Positions 1 to 5,326 of a DNA stretch of 5,381 nt are shown one piece after another. The position numbers were made by a program, and so were the translations under genes. Within the stretch, counting starts at the first letter, position 1. Every line of letters starts with the position of its first letter. The notes beneath the pieces were generated by a model. That model was not told the origin of the DNA. It saw nothing but the letters and a program-made list of their open reading frames with translations, and ran no database searches. The DNA is from PVC group bacterium (lineage in GTDB: Bacteria; Verrucomicrobiota; Kiritimatiellia; SS1-B-03-39; UBA6053), in the NCBI GenBank assembly GCA_003565815.1, contig PXAS01000158.1, positions 1 to 5,381 on the forward strand. Direction: 5' to 3'.

Positions 1-126
1 ATCCTTCCATCCGTTGTCCGGCGCAGCCATCCGTTGGTGTTATTTATCCTTCCATCCGTTGTCCGGCGCAGCCATCCGTTGGTGTTATTTATCCTTCCAT
101 CCGTTGTCCGGAAGCGTCATCCGTGG
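1..126. repeat. 45-bp tandem repeat, about 2.5 copies, cut by the window edge
   Basis: Bases 1-45 and 46-90 are identical. Bases 91-111 repeat the first 21 bases of the unit, and 112-126 are a diverged continuation. Inside each unit the 10-mer CCATCCGTTG occurs twice, 20 bases apart (7-16 and 27-36 in the first unit), so the unit itself looks built from a shorter duplicated element. The array may continue left of the window. The diverged copy runs into the 3' end of the DtxR-like gene and includes its stop codon. I found no strong hairpin in the unit, so it does not look like an intrinsic terminator. The unit is a multiple of three bases and all three plus-strand frames are open through it, but no protein is recognisable. 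A neutral intergenic tandem repeat is the simplest reading. Confidence 0.95.
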
Positions 127-638
127 GGCTGGATGCAGATGGACTGGCAAATGGCGCAGGTCTCGGAATCCCCGGAACAGTCCGCCTTGGCTTTGGAGAG
201 CAGGTTTTTGAAGGCTTTGACTTCGGGCGCGTTGCTGCGCCAGACTTTGACAAAGGCGGAGAGCCGGGTGCTGGAATCGATGCTGAGCAGGTGTTCGATT
301 TTGCAGGCGTCGATTTCCGCCTGTTCGGGATCCACCCCGAGGACTTCTCCGAAGAGTATTTCCAAAAGCTTGTCGTTGAGTTCCACCAGTTCGGCCAGAC
401 GCTGGCCTTCTTCGCTGAGCTTGAGGAAGCGGTTGTCATCCTCGACCACAAAGCCTCTTTTTTTGAGGGGTTTGAGGGAAATGGAGCAACTCCCGCGGGT
501 GATGTTGAGCGCTTTGGCGATATCCGTGACCCGGGCATAGCCGTTGTCTTCCAACAGCGTTTTGATGGCCATGAGATAATGGGCGGCGCTGTGGGTGATT
601 TGGTTGTCTTCGAATTCTTTCCACACTTCTTGGCTCAT
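117..638 (-). CDS. DtxR/MntR-family metal-dependent transcriptional regulator with Cys-rich C-terminus
   Basis: This is a 173-residue predicted DNA-binding regulator. Residues about 15-75 form a winged helix (GYARVTDIAKALNI, then a recognition helix near 48-60 and a wing ending LKLSEEG). Residues about 80-133 resemble the DtxR/MntR dimerisation and metal-binding domain (LLEILFGEVLGVD, then CKIEHLLS). By eye-alignment C112, E115 and H116 match DtxR C102, E105 and H106. H20 sits where DtxR has Met10 and MntR has Asp8, and the usual His of the first domain-2 helix seems replaced by D89. There is no SH3-like third domain. The tail instead carries C154, C161, C164 and C168 (C-x6-C-x2-C-x3-C) and H172, which might bind a metal or Fe-S cluster (inference). 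The ATG lies 7 bases after the metF stop, and a GAGGA element at 649-653 overlaps the end of metF, so translational coupling is likely. The last codons merge into the 45-bp repeat. The family is clear; the metal and target genes are unknown. Confidence 0.9.
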   Translation of the reverse strand: MSQEVWKEFEDNQITHSAAHYLMAIKTLLEDNGYARVTDIAKALNITRGSCSISLKPLKKRGFVVEDDNRFLKLSEEGQRLAELVELNDKLLEILFGEVLGVDPEQAEIDACKIEHLLSIDSSTRLSAFVKVWRSNAPEVKAFKNLLSKAKADCSGDSETCAICQSICIQPHG

Positions 639-645
639 GATCGGA

Positions 646-1560
646 TCATCCTCGGGTCATTTCAATGAAAGTTTGGGCCAGTTGATAGGCCATGGCGGGA
701 CGGATTTGGTTGAGAACGTACAAGTGTATGCCGGGAACACCGTTTTGCAAGAGGTCCACGATCTGCTCCATGCTCCAGAGAATGCCGGTTTGCATGGCTT
801 TTTCCGCGTCGTCCCCGGCGGCGATGAGGCGGTTTTCGAGTTCGGGGGGGAGGACGGAGCCGCACATGCCGAGTATGCGCTTGATTTGTCCGAGGGAAAG
901 CGCGGGCATGATGCCGGGGAGCACGGGCACTTGGATGCGGGCTTTTTCGCAACGATCCATGAAGGCGTAGAAATGGCTGTTCTCCATGAACATCTGGGTG
1001 GTGATGAATTCGGCGCCGGCGTCGATCTTTTCCTTGAGATAGTCCATTTCCGCTTCGGGACTGACGGCTTCGGGATGAACTTCGGGATAGCCGGCCACGC
1101 CGAGGCAAAAGTCGGGGTGACGGGATTTGAGGAGTTTGACGAGATCGCGTGCGCACGAGAGTCCGTCGGCGGGCGGGACGAACCGGCTTTCGCCTTTGGG
1201 CGGATCGCCGCGCAAAGTCATGATGTTCCGGTATCCGTCCCCGTGAATTTGGTCGGCCAGGACTTCCAATTCGCCGCGGGCGGCGCCCACGCAGGTGAGG
1301 TGGGGCATGACGGGCCGGTACTGGAAACGGCGGAGCAATTCGGCCACTTCGAAAGTGAGCTTTTGGGTGGACCCGCCGGCGCCGTAGGTCACGGTGACGA
1401 AATCGGGTTGGGTATGGCGAAGGCCTTCCACGGCGTTCTGCAGGGACAGGAGCCCCGCTTCGGATTTCGGGGGGAAGAATTCGTAGGAAAGCAAGGGCCG
1501 TTCCGCCTTGCGCAACAATTCGGCAATGGAGGGTTCTGTGAGGGAGGACGTCTGGTTCAT
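646..1560 (-). CDS. metF: Methylenetetrahydrofolate reductase
   Basis: This cytoplasmic flavoenzyme reduces 5,10-methylene-tetrahydrofolate to 5-methyl-tetrahydrofolate with NAD(P)H and FAD, supplying the methyl group for methionine synthesis. From the ATG at 1560 it has 304 residues, close to the 296 of E. coli MetF. Visible family motifs are SYEFFPPK (25-32, with E27 matching E. coli Glu28), VTYGAGGS (57-64), LRGDPP (116-121, with D119 matching E. coli Asp120), then GVAGYPEVHPEA, FITTQMF, PGIMP and, near the end, GIHLYVLN, in the normal order of the TIM barrel. The frame could also start seven codons earlier at a TTG (1581), but the ATG fits the family better; the Shine-Dalgarno match is weak for both. 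The gene follows the HU terminator, so it needs its own promoter. It is followed by the DtxR-like gene in the same transcript. No SAM or cobalamin riboswitch fits in the 96-base gap upstream. Confidence 0.97.
   Translation of the reverse strand: MNQTSSLTEPSIAELLRKAERPLLSYEFFPPKSEAGLLSLQNAVEGLRHTQPDFVTVTYGAGGSTQKLTFEVAELLRRFQYRPVMPHLTCVGAARGELEVLADQIHGDGYRNIMTLRGDPPKGESRFVPPADGLSCARDLVKLLKSRHPDFCLGVAGYPEVHPEAVSPEAEMDYLKEKIDAGAEFITTQMFMENSHFYAFMDRCEKARIQVPVLPGIMPALSLGQIKRILGMCGSVLPPELENRLIAAGDDAEKAMQTGILWSMEQIVDLLQNGVPGIHLYVLNQIRPAMAYQLAQTFIEMTRG
649..653 (-). promoter_or_regulatory. Ribosome binding site of the DtxR-like gene inside the metF end
   Basis: On the minus strand GAGGA lies 10 bases before the ATG at 638. 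It sits inside the last codons of metF, just before the metF TGA at 646-648. Ribosomes finishing metF would therefore pass directly over the regulator's start region. Confidence 0.65.
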
Positions 1561-1569
1561 GTAAGCTCG

Positions 1570-1597
1570 TTTATGTCCCAATTTTGGAAAAAGGCAA
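1570..1597 (-). promoter_or_regulatory. metF: Weak candidate promoter for metF
   Basis: On the minus strand TTGCCT (1592-1597) and CATAAA (1570-1575) are separated by 16 bases, matching a sigma-70-type promoter at four positions in each box. The terminator of HU ends just upstream, so a metF promoter must lie in this gap unless there is read-through. If used, it would start transcription only a few bases before the ATG at 1560, giving an almost leaderless mRNA. The match is modest and could be chance. Confidence 0.28.
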
Positions 1598-1627
1598 AAG
1601 AAAAACCGCGGAGGAAACCTCCGCGGT
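1596..1627 (-). terminator. Rho-independent terminator of the HU gene
   Basis: A perfect 10-bp inverted repeat (arms 1605-1614 and 1618-1627, ACCGCGGAGG and its complement, 3-base loop) is followed on the minus strand by TTTT-C-TTTT at 1604-1596. It begins about 30 bases after the HU stop. The plus-strand side has no T-tract, so it works leftward only. It separates HU from metF. Confidence 0.93.
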
Positions 1628-1656
1628 ATCGCACTTTCGTGGGAAAGTCCGTTTGT

Positions 1657-1941
1657 TCAGCAACCGGTCGCGTCTTTCGCGGCCTTGGCAATGCGGAACT
1701 TCAGCACCTTTTTGGCGGGGATCTGAATGGTTTCGCCGGTGGCGGGATTGCGTCCCGTGCGGGCGGCGCGATTCTGAACCACCAGTTTGCCCAAACCGGG
1801 AATGGTGAAGCCAACTTTGGCCTGTTTGTAGGAAAGTTGCACCAGTTCGTCGATCACTTGGGTGACGTCTTTTTTGGTCAGGCCGGTGTTTTCGGCGATG
1901 GTGGCGATGGTCTGGGTCTTGGTGAGGGGCTTGGCTGCCAT
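1657..1941 (-). CDS. HU-family DNA-binding protein
   Basis: This 94-residue nucleoid protein is expected to bind and bend DNA as a dimer. Residues 7-42 form the helical dimerisation part (TKTQTIATIAENTGLTKKDV). FTIPGLGKL at 45-53 is the family signature region. RNPATGE at 64-70 is the tip of the DNA-embracing beta arm, with P66 as the conserved intercalating proline. IPAKKVLKFRIAKAAKDA closes the fold. Length is near the usual 90 residues. The start is well fixed: an AGGAGA element lies 9 bases before the ATG. The protein ends in Gly-Cys, and the C-terminal cysteine is somewhat unusual for HU. It forms a single-gene unit, with a terminator at each side and a leader containing small inverted repeats. 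HU and IHF subunits cannot be told apart with certainty by eye, but the single gene and its features favour an HU homodimer. Confidence 0.97.
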   Translation of the reverse strand: MAAKPLTKTQTIATIAENTGLTKKDVTQVIDELVQLSYKQAKVGFTIPGLGKLVVQNRAARTGRNPATGETIQIPAKKVLKFRIAKAAKDATGC

Positions 1942-1950
1942 ATGTTAATT

Positions 1951-1956
1951 TCTCCT
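1951..1956 (-). promoter_or_regulatory. Strong ribosome binding site of HU
   Basis: AGGAGA on the minus strand, 9 bases from the ATG at 1941. It is the best Shine-Dalgarno match in the window and fits a highly expressed protein. Confidence 0.85.
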
Positions 1957-1981
1957 ATGAGGGTTGCGTTTTCACGTTCGA

Positions 1982-2004
1982 TCGGTGCACCGAAAAAGTC
2001 GGTG
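1982..2004 (-). repeat. Inverted repeats in the HU leader
   Basis: The 6-mer TCGGTG and its complement CACCGA alternate: TCGGTG (1982-1987), CACCGA (1988-1993), a 5-base spacer, then TCGGTG (1999-2004). The first pair is a perfect 12-base palindrome; the second pair can form a 6-bp hairpin. The two structures share the middle arm, so they exclude each other in RNA. The site is about 40 bases before the HU start. It could be a protein operator or a leader structure; no function is shown. I found no convincing promoter between 1942 and 2061. Confidence 0.5.
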
Positions 2005-2061
2005 TCGTGCCGATGGGTCATGTTTTCCAACTCTGAACCGCTTTGCAATCTAAAAAATCAT

Positions 2062-2081
2062 AAAAAACGCATAAAAATGCG
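2062..2081 (-). terminator. Rho-independent terminator of the protease-glycosyltransferase operon
   Basis: On the minus strand CGCAT-TTTT-ATGCG is followed by six T residues, 25 bases after the glycosyltransferase stop. The stem is short (5 bp), but an A-run upstream can pair with the T-run across a 2-base interruption. Because A- and T-runs flank both sides, weak activity on the plus strand is also possible. Confidence 0.65.
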
Positions 2082-2106
2082 GGTTTTTCCGGTTTTGGGG
2101 CTGAAA

Positions 2107-3822
2107 TCAGGGGGTTTCCACCAAATTTCCGGTGCGGACGAAGAGAATTTCGGACTTGAGTCCCTCCAAATTTCGGGTGCGAAAGGCTTCCCGCCACTCG
2201 TCGGGACCGCTTTCCGGGGCGGCGAAACGAATCCAGGTTCGGCGACTGAAGAAGACCGGATAGCGTCCGGCGATTTCATACGGAATGCCGGCGGAGGTGA
2301 GGGCGTGGTGCAGGGTGTCCACCCGCTCGGGGTCGCGATACTGGTCGCGGGTGGTGAAGATGTAGCCGTGGTATCCATCGGCGACCAGGCGGTCCTCGCG
2401 GGCAAAATCCACGCTGCGCCCCAAGCGCATGGAGAGCATGGCGGGTTGGGAATAGCGGCTGTAGATGCCCACGGGGTGTTGGCGCAGGTCGTCCCAGGGA
2501 ATTTCATCGGGAAGGGCGTTGACGCCGAGACGGGGATACACCACGCCGAGAACGAAGGCGAAGACCCAGACCGCGGCGATCAGCGGACGGTCGGGACGGG
2601 TTTCGGTGAAGGCGGTCCACAGCAACCAAATGGTCATGCAAATGGTGAACAGGGAACTGTAAAAGGTCAGGTGGAACCACATGCCGAAGAGGGAGAAAAC
2701 CAGGGCGACGATGGCGAGCAGGATGGCGGAGACGCGGAGGAGGATTTTGCGGGGGCGGTCGCCGAGACGTTCCAGGGTGACGTGGATGAGCAGGGAGGCG
2801 CAAGGGAGAATGGGGATCATGTAGCGTTCGAAGGAGCGCATGAAAAAGAAGGGCAATACGCTCAGCAATAGCCAGCCGATCAGCCATAGCACCCGTTTGT
2901 CGTGCAGCGGATGGGCTTTCCGCCAGGCGAGCACGAGGCCGGCAACGAGCACGAAACTCCACGGGAAAGTGAGCAGGAGCACCGAGGAAAGGGCGTTGAT
3001 CGGGGATTTCAGGCTGACACGGCTGAGGCGCTGGTCCACGATCTGGGTGTTCAGTTCCTCGAGAAACTCCCCGTGCAAAGCCCGCATGGAAAGGGGCCAG
3101 GGCAGGGACAGCATCAGGAAGATTCCGCCGAAGAGCAGGGCGGGTTTCCAGAGGGTTTTGAGGCCCGGACGCGGACGCATCAGCACAAAACCCGTGATCA
3201 GCGCGGGCAGGAGAAACAGGAGGGATTGCGGGCCCTTGGCTAACGTCGCCCCCGCGAGGGCCGCGCCCGCCGCGCCCCAGAGCCAGGCTTTCTTGTCCTG
3301 CCAGGCGGCCACGCAGAGATACACCGACCAAGTGGTGAACAGGCCCAGGGGCATGTCCAGCATGGCCCGCCGACCCTCCACGGCCACTCCGGCGGTGGCG
3401 AGAACGACGATGCCAGCCAAAAACCCGTTGCCTTTGAACAGACGACGGTAGAGGAGCGTGGTGAGGACGGCCATGCCCGCGCCACTGAGCACGCCCACCA
3501 AGCGCGCGGCCCAAAGCTGAATGCCGAACAGCCGGTAAAACCCGATGATGGCCCAATAGATCAGGGGCGGCTTTTGCAGGCGGACTTCGTCATTGAGCCA
3601 CAGGGTCCAATAAGAGTCCCGCTCCATCATTTCCAATGGGGTGCGGAGCGTGACCCAATACTCGTCTTTTCCAGTGACGCCCGTTTCCCATCCCGTGCCC
3701 AAAAAAAGCACGATGAAACCGAAAACGAAAATGACTTTGGCCACGGTGATGCCCGGCCTCGGCGGCGGTTTCATGGACGGCTCCCTCACCGGCTTCCTGG
3801 CTGGCTTTGCGGCGAGATTCAT
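2107..3822 (-). CDS. ArnT/PMT-like polytopic membrane glycosyltransferase
   Basis: This 571-residue inner-membrane protein resembles the GT-C enzymes of the ArnT/PMT group (GT39/GT83-like), which use polyprenyl-phosphate sugars to modify lipids or proteins. After a Lys/Arg/Pro-rich cytoplasmic end (1-24) and a first membrane segment (about 26-44) comes the acidic loop KDEYW (52-56, candidate catalytic D53/E54). KPPLIYW (84-90), RRAMLDMPLG (151-160, with D156 in the position of a conserved ArnT acidic residue) and TLAKGP (193-198) follow, all typical of the group. Many hydrophobic segments follow, with ERYMIPILP in the middle region. The last 130 or so residues are soluble. The start overlaps the stop of the protease gene (ATGA at 3819-3822), so the genes are co-transcribed and probably coupled. 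A second ATG at codon 17 (3774) has a much better ribosome site (GAGGGAG, 6 bases away), but Lys/Pro-rich sequence continues across it, which favours the upstream start. The substrate is unknown; lipid A modification is only one possibility. Confidence 0.9.
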   Translation of the reverse strand: MNLAAKPARKPVREPSMKPPPRPGITVAKVIFVFGFIVLFLGTGWETGVTGKDEYWVTLRTPLEMMERDSYWTLWLNDEVRLQKPPLIYWAIIGFYRLFGIQLWAARLVGVLSGAGMAVLTTLLYRRLFKGNGFLAGIVVLATAGVAVEGRRAMLDMPLGLFTTWSVYLCVAAWQDKKAWLWGAAGAALAGATLAKGPQSLLFLLPALITGFVLMRPRPGLKTLWKPALLFGGIFLMLSLPWPLSMRALHGEFLEELNTQIVDQRLSRVSLKSPINALSSVLLLTFPWSFVLVAGLVLAWRKAHPLHDKRVLWLIGWLLLSVLPFFFMRSFERYMIPILPCASLLIHVTLERLGDRPRKILLRVSAILLAIVALVFSLFGMWFHLTFYSSLFTICMTIWLLWTAFTETRPDRPLIAAVWVFAFVLGVVYPRLGVNALPDEIPWDDLRQHPVGIYSRYSQPAMLSMRLGRSVDFAREDRLVADGYHGYIFTTRDQYRDPERVDTLHHALTSAGIPYEIAGRYPVFFSRRTWIRFAAPESGPDEWREAFRTRNLEGLKSEILFVRTGNLVETP

Positions 3823-5069
3823 GGCAGGGGCACTTGTCGAAGGGCATCAATGCGCCGCAGGACGGGCGGATGGCTGTACTCCAGGAAAACGAGCCAGGGA
3901 TGGGGCGTGAGGTTGCTGAGGTTGTCCACGGAAAGGCGCTTGAGGGCATTGACGAGCGGAGCCGAGGCCCCGGTGGTTTTCGCGGCAAAGGCATCCGCCT
4001 CGTATTCGAACTTGCGGCTGAGCACCTGGGTGAGGATGCCGATGACGGAGGAGACCGGGGCGTAGAGAAATCCGAAGAAAATCAACCCCGCGTAGATGGG
4101 CAGGGGCGCTTCGCCGGGAAGCCCGAAGGCGGTGTACAGTTCCGGCTGACGGATGAACAGGGAAAGCAACCCGAACATGATCCCGGTGCTGAGAATGCCC
4201 GCCGCGAGTTGCTTGTGGATGTGCTTGCATTTGGCGTGGCCGACTTCATGGGCGAGAATGGCCACCAATTCCTCCACGGAATGCTTTTCGATGAGCGTAT
4301 CGAAGAGGGCGATGCGCCGATTGCGTCCGAACCCGGTGAAATAGGCGTTGGCACGGGTGCTGCGCCGGGAACCGTCGATTTTGAAGAGGCCTTGCACATG
4401 AAAGCCCTGTTCCCGGGCATAGGCCTCGATGGCGGTGCGCAATTCGCCCTCCTCAAGCGGTTCGAATTTATTGAACAGGGGCAAAATATACACCGGGGCG
4501 ATGTAGAGAATGAGCAGTTGCACGGCGGTGACCACCCCCCAGGAAATCCACCACGCGTGTCCGCCGGCCACATCGAAAAACCAGACGATGCCCGCGAAAA
4601 GCGGGGCGCCGATGATGGCGGTGAGCAGGAGACCTTTGATCATGTCGGTGACAAAGGTTTTGGGCGTGGTTTTGTTGAAGCCGTATTTTTCTTCGAGAAC
4701 AAAGGTGTCGTAAATTTTGAAGGGCAACCCGAAGAGGGTGCTCAAAAGCATCAGCACCCCCGCGAAAGCCAGGCCCTGGAGAATCATGCCGTCACTGCTG
4801 GAGGCGGCAATGCGGTGGATCCAAGCAAACCCGCCCGCAAGGATGAACCCCGCGAGCACGGCGGTTTTGAACAGGCCGGAAAAAATATCGAACCCGGTGC
4901 TGTCCTTGAGGTATTCCTGGCTGCGGGCATATTTTTCGGCGTCATAGACGTCCGCGAATTCCTCGGGAATGTCGGGTTGTATGGCGTTGAGATTCAGCCA
5001 ATGAATCCAAGCATCAAAAAGGGCGAATCCAATCAGAATGGCAAGTACGAAAACAAGGTAAAGGTTCAT
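3819..5069 (-). CDS. Ste24-type M48 family membrane metalloprotease
   Basis: From the ATG at 5069 this is a 416-residue zinc protease of the M48B (CAAX prenyl protease 1, Ste24/ZMPSTE24) family. Several membrane segments (about 5-25, 65-85, 97-115, 145-165, 175-195, and more after the active site) enclose the catalytic centre. Zinc ligands are H274 and H278 in HEVGH, with E275 catalytic, and E355 in FEYEADAF. Other family marks are KYGFNKTTP (128-136), PLFNKFEPL (197-205) and NAYFTGFGRNRRIALFDTL (241-259). Bacteria generally lack prenylated CAAX proteins, so a role in clearing misfolded or blocked membrane proteins is more likely (inference). The frame stays open to an ATG at 5201, but that codon lies within the -10 region of the best promoter, and the hydrophobic family N-terminus begins at 5069. 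No clear Shine-Dalgarno element precedes 5069. The next gene starts inside this stop codon. Confidence 0.95.
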   Translation of the reverse strand: MNLYLVFVLAILIGFALFDAWIHWLNLNAIQPDIPEEFADVYDAEKYARSQEYLKDSTGFDIFSGLFKTAVLAGFILAGGFAWIHRIAASSSDGMILQGLAFAGVLMLLSTLFGLPFKIYDTFVLEEKYGFNKTTPKTFVTDMIKGLLLTAIIGAPLFAGIVWFFDVAGGHAWWISWGVVTAVQLLILYIAPVYILPLFNKFEPLEEGELRTAIEAYAREQGFHVQGLFKIDGSRRSTRANAYFTGFGRNRRIALFDTLIEKHSVEELVAILAHEVGHAKCKHIHKQLAAGILSTGIMFGLLSLFIRQPELYTAFGLPGEAPLPIYAGLIFFGFLYAPVSSVIGILTQVLSRKFEYEADAFAAKTTGASAPLVNALKRLSVDNLSNLTPHPWLVFLEYSHPPVLRRIDALRQVPLP

Positions 5070-5198
5070 GGATGGAACATACCGTCCGAAAAGACGCTTG
5101 GCAAGAGTTCGTGTCAGTTTCCAATCGACGGATAACTGTGCCGACTTTCCTTGGAAACGGGCATTGGCCAAACGGAGCGCGGACAATCCTGTCCACAC

Positions 5199-5283
5199 CA
5201 TTATAGCAACAGTATTTTATACTACTGGCTCGGGAGGTCATGGCGTTATAGCAAGGCGTTATAGCAACAGGTATTTTATAGAG
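5199..5283. repeat. AT-rich near-identical repeats in the divergent control region
   Basis: A 21-base element at 5201-5221 recurs at 5259-5280 with one extra G. The core TTATAGCAA occurs three times (5201-5209, 5246-5254, 5259-5267). The last two belong to an exact head-to-tail 13-bp duplication, GGCGTTATAGCAA at 5242-5254 and 5255-5267. On the minus strand each core reads TTGCTATAA, so every copy carries a potential extended -10. The block is much richer in A/T than the genes around it and lies between outward-facing promoters. It may be a set of regulator sites, tandem promoters, or a local duplication. Confidence 0.85.
5200..5208 (-). promoter_or_regulatory. Extended -10 promoter of the protease-glycosyltransferase operon
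   Basis: On the minus strand TGCTATAAT is a perfect extended -10 (TGn plus TATAAT). At 17 bases upstream the -35 box is poor, as is common for extended -10 promoters. The start point would be near 5193, giving a leader of about 120 bases before the protease ATG at 5069. A dyad AGTAT-TTT-ATACT (5211-5223) lies directly upstream and could be an operator. Confidence 0.6.
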
Positions 5284-5291
5284 ATTTCGGC

Positions 5292-5320
5292 TTGACGGGT
5301 TGGGGGTGGCGGGGTAGGGT
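5292..5320 (+). promoter_or_regulatory. Candidate rightward promoter
   Basis: TTGACG (5292-5297) and TAGGGT (5315-5320) are separated by exactly 17 bases. The -35 is strong (five of six); the -10 is weak (three of six) but keeps the key T, A and final T. The expected start point, about 7 bases on, coincides with the ATG at 5327, so the mRNA could be leaderless. Confidence 0.4.
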
Positions 5321-5326
5321 TTTCTC

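Noticed and set aside
1..111. CRISPR array
   Set aside because: The 45-bp units are directly adjacent and identical, with no unique spacers between them.
14..540. Plus-strand frames starting in the 45-bp repeat
   Set aside because: All three plus frames are open through the repeat simply because it has no stop triplets and a length divisible by three; beyond it they lie antisense to the DtxR-like gene.
844..850. Run of seven G as a phase-variation tract
   Set aside because: It lies within metF, a housekeeping gene whose frame is intact across it, and seven bases is short for slipped-strand switching.
1561..1656. SAM or cobalamin riboswitch before metF
   Set aside because: The 96-base gap is mostly taken by the HU terminator; the remaining 44 bases are too few and show no such structure.
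595..2871. 758-codon open frame on the plus strand
   Set aside because: It runs antisense to metF, HU and the glycosyltransferase gene, its product is Gly/Glu/His/Asp-rich with no family resemblance, and it is explained by the G/C-rich third positions of the genes on the other strand.
2504..3556. 350-codon minus-strand frame overlapping the glycosyltransferase
   Set aside because: It is an out-of-frame reading of the real gene, rich in Arg, His and Pro, without membrane segments or motifs.
3807..5135. 442-codon open frame on the plus strand
   Set aside because: It is antisense to the Ste24 protease, which has clear catalytic motifs; the plus-strand product is charged, low in complexity and unrecognisable.
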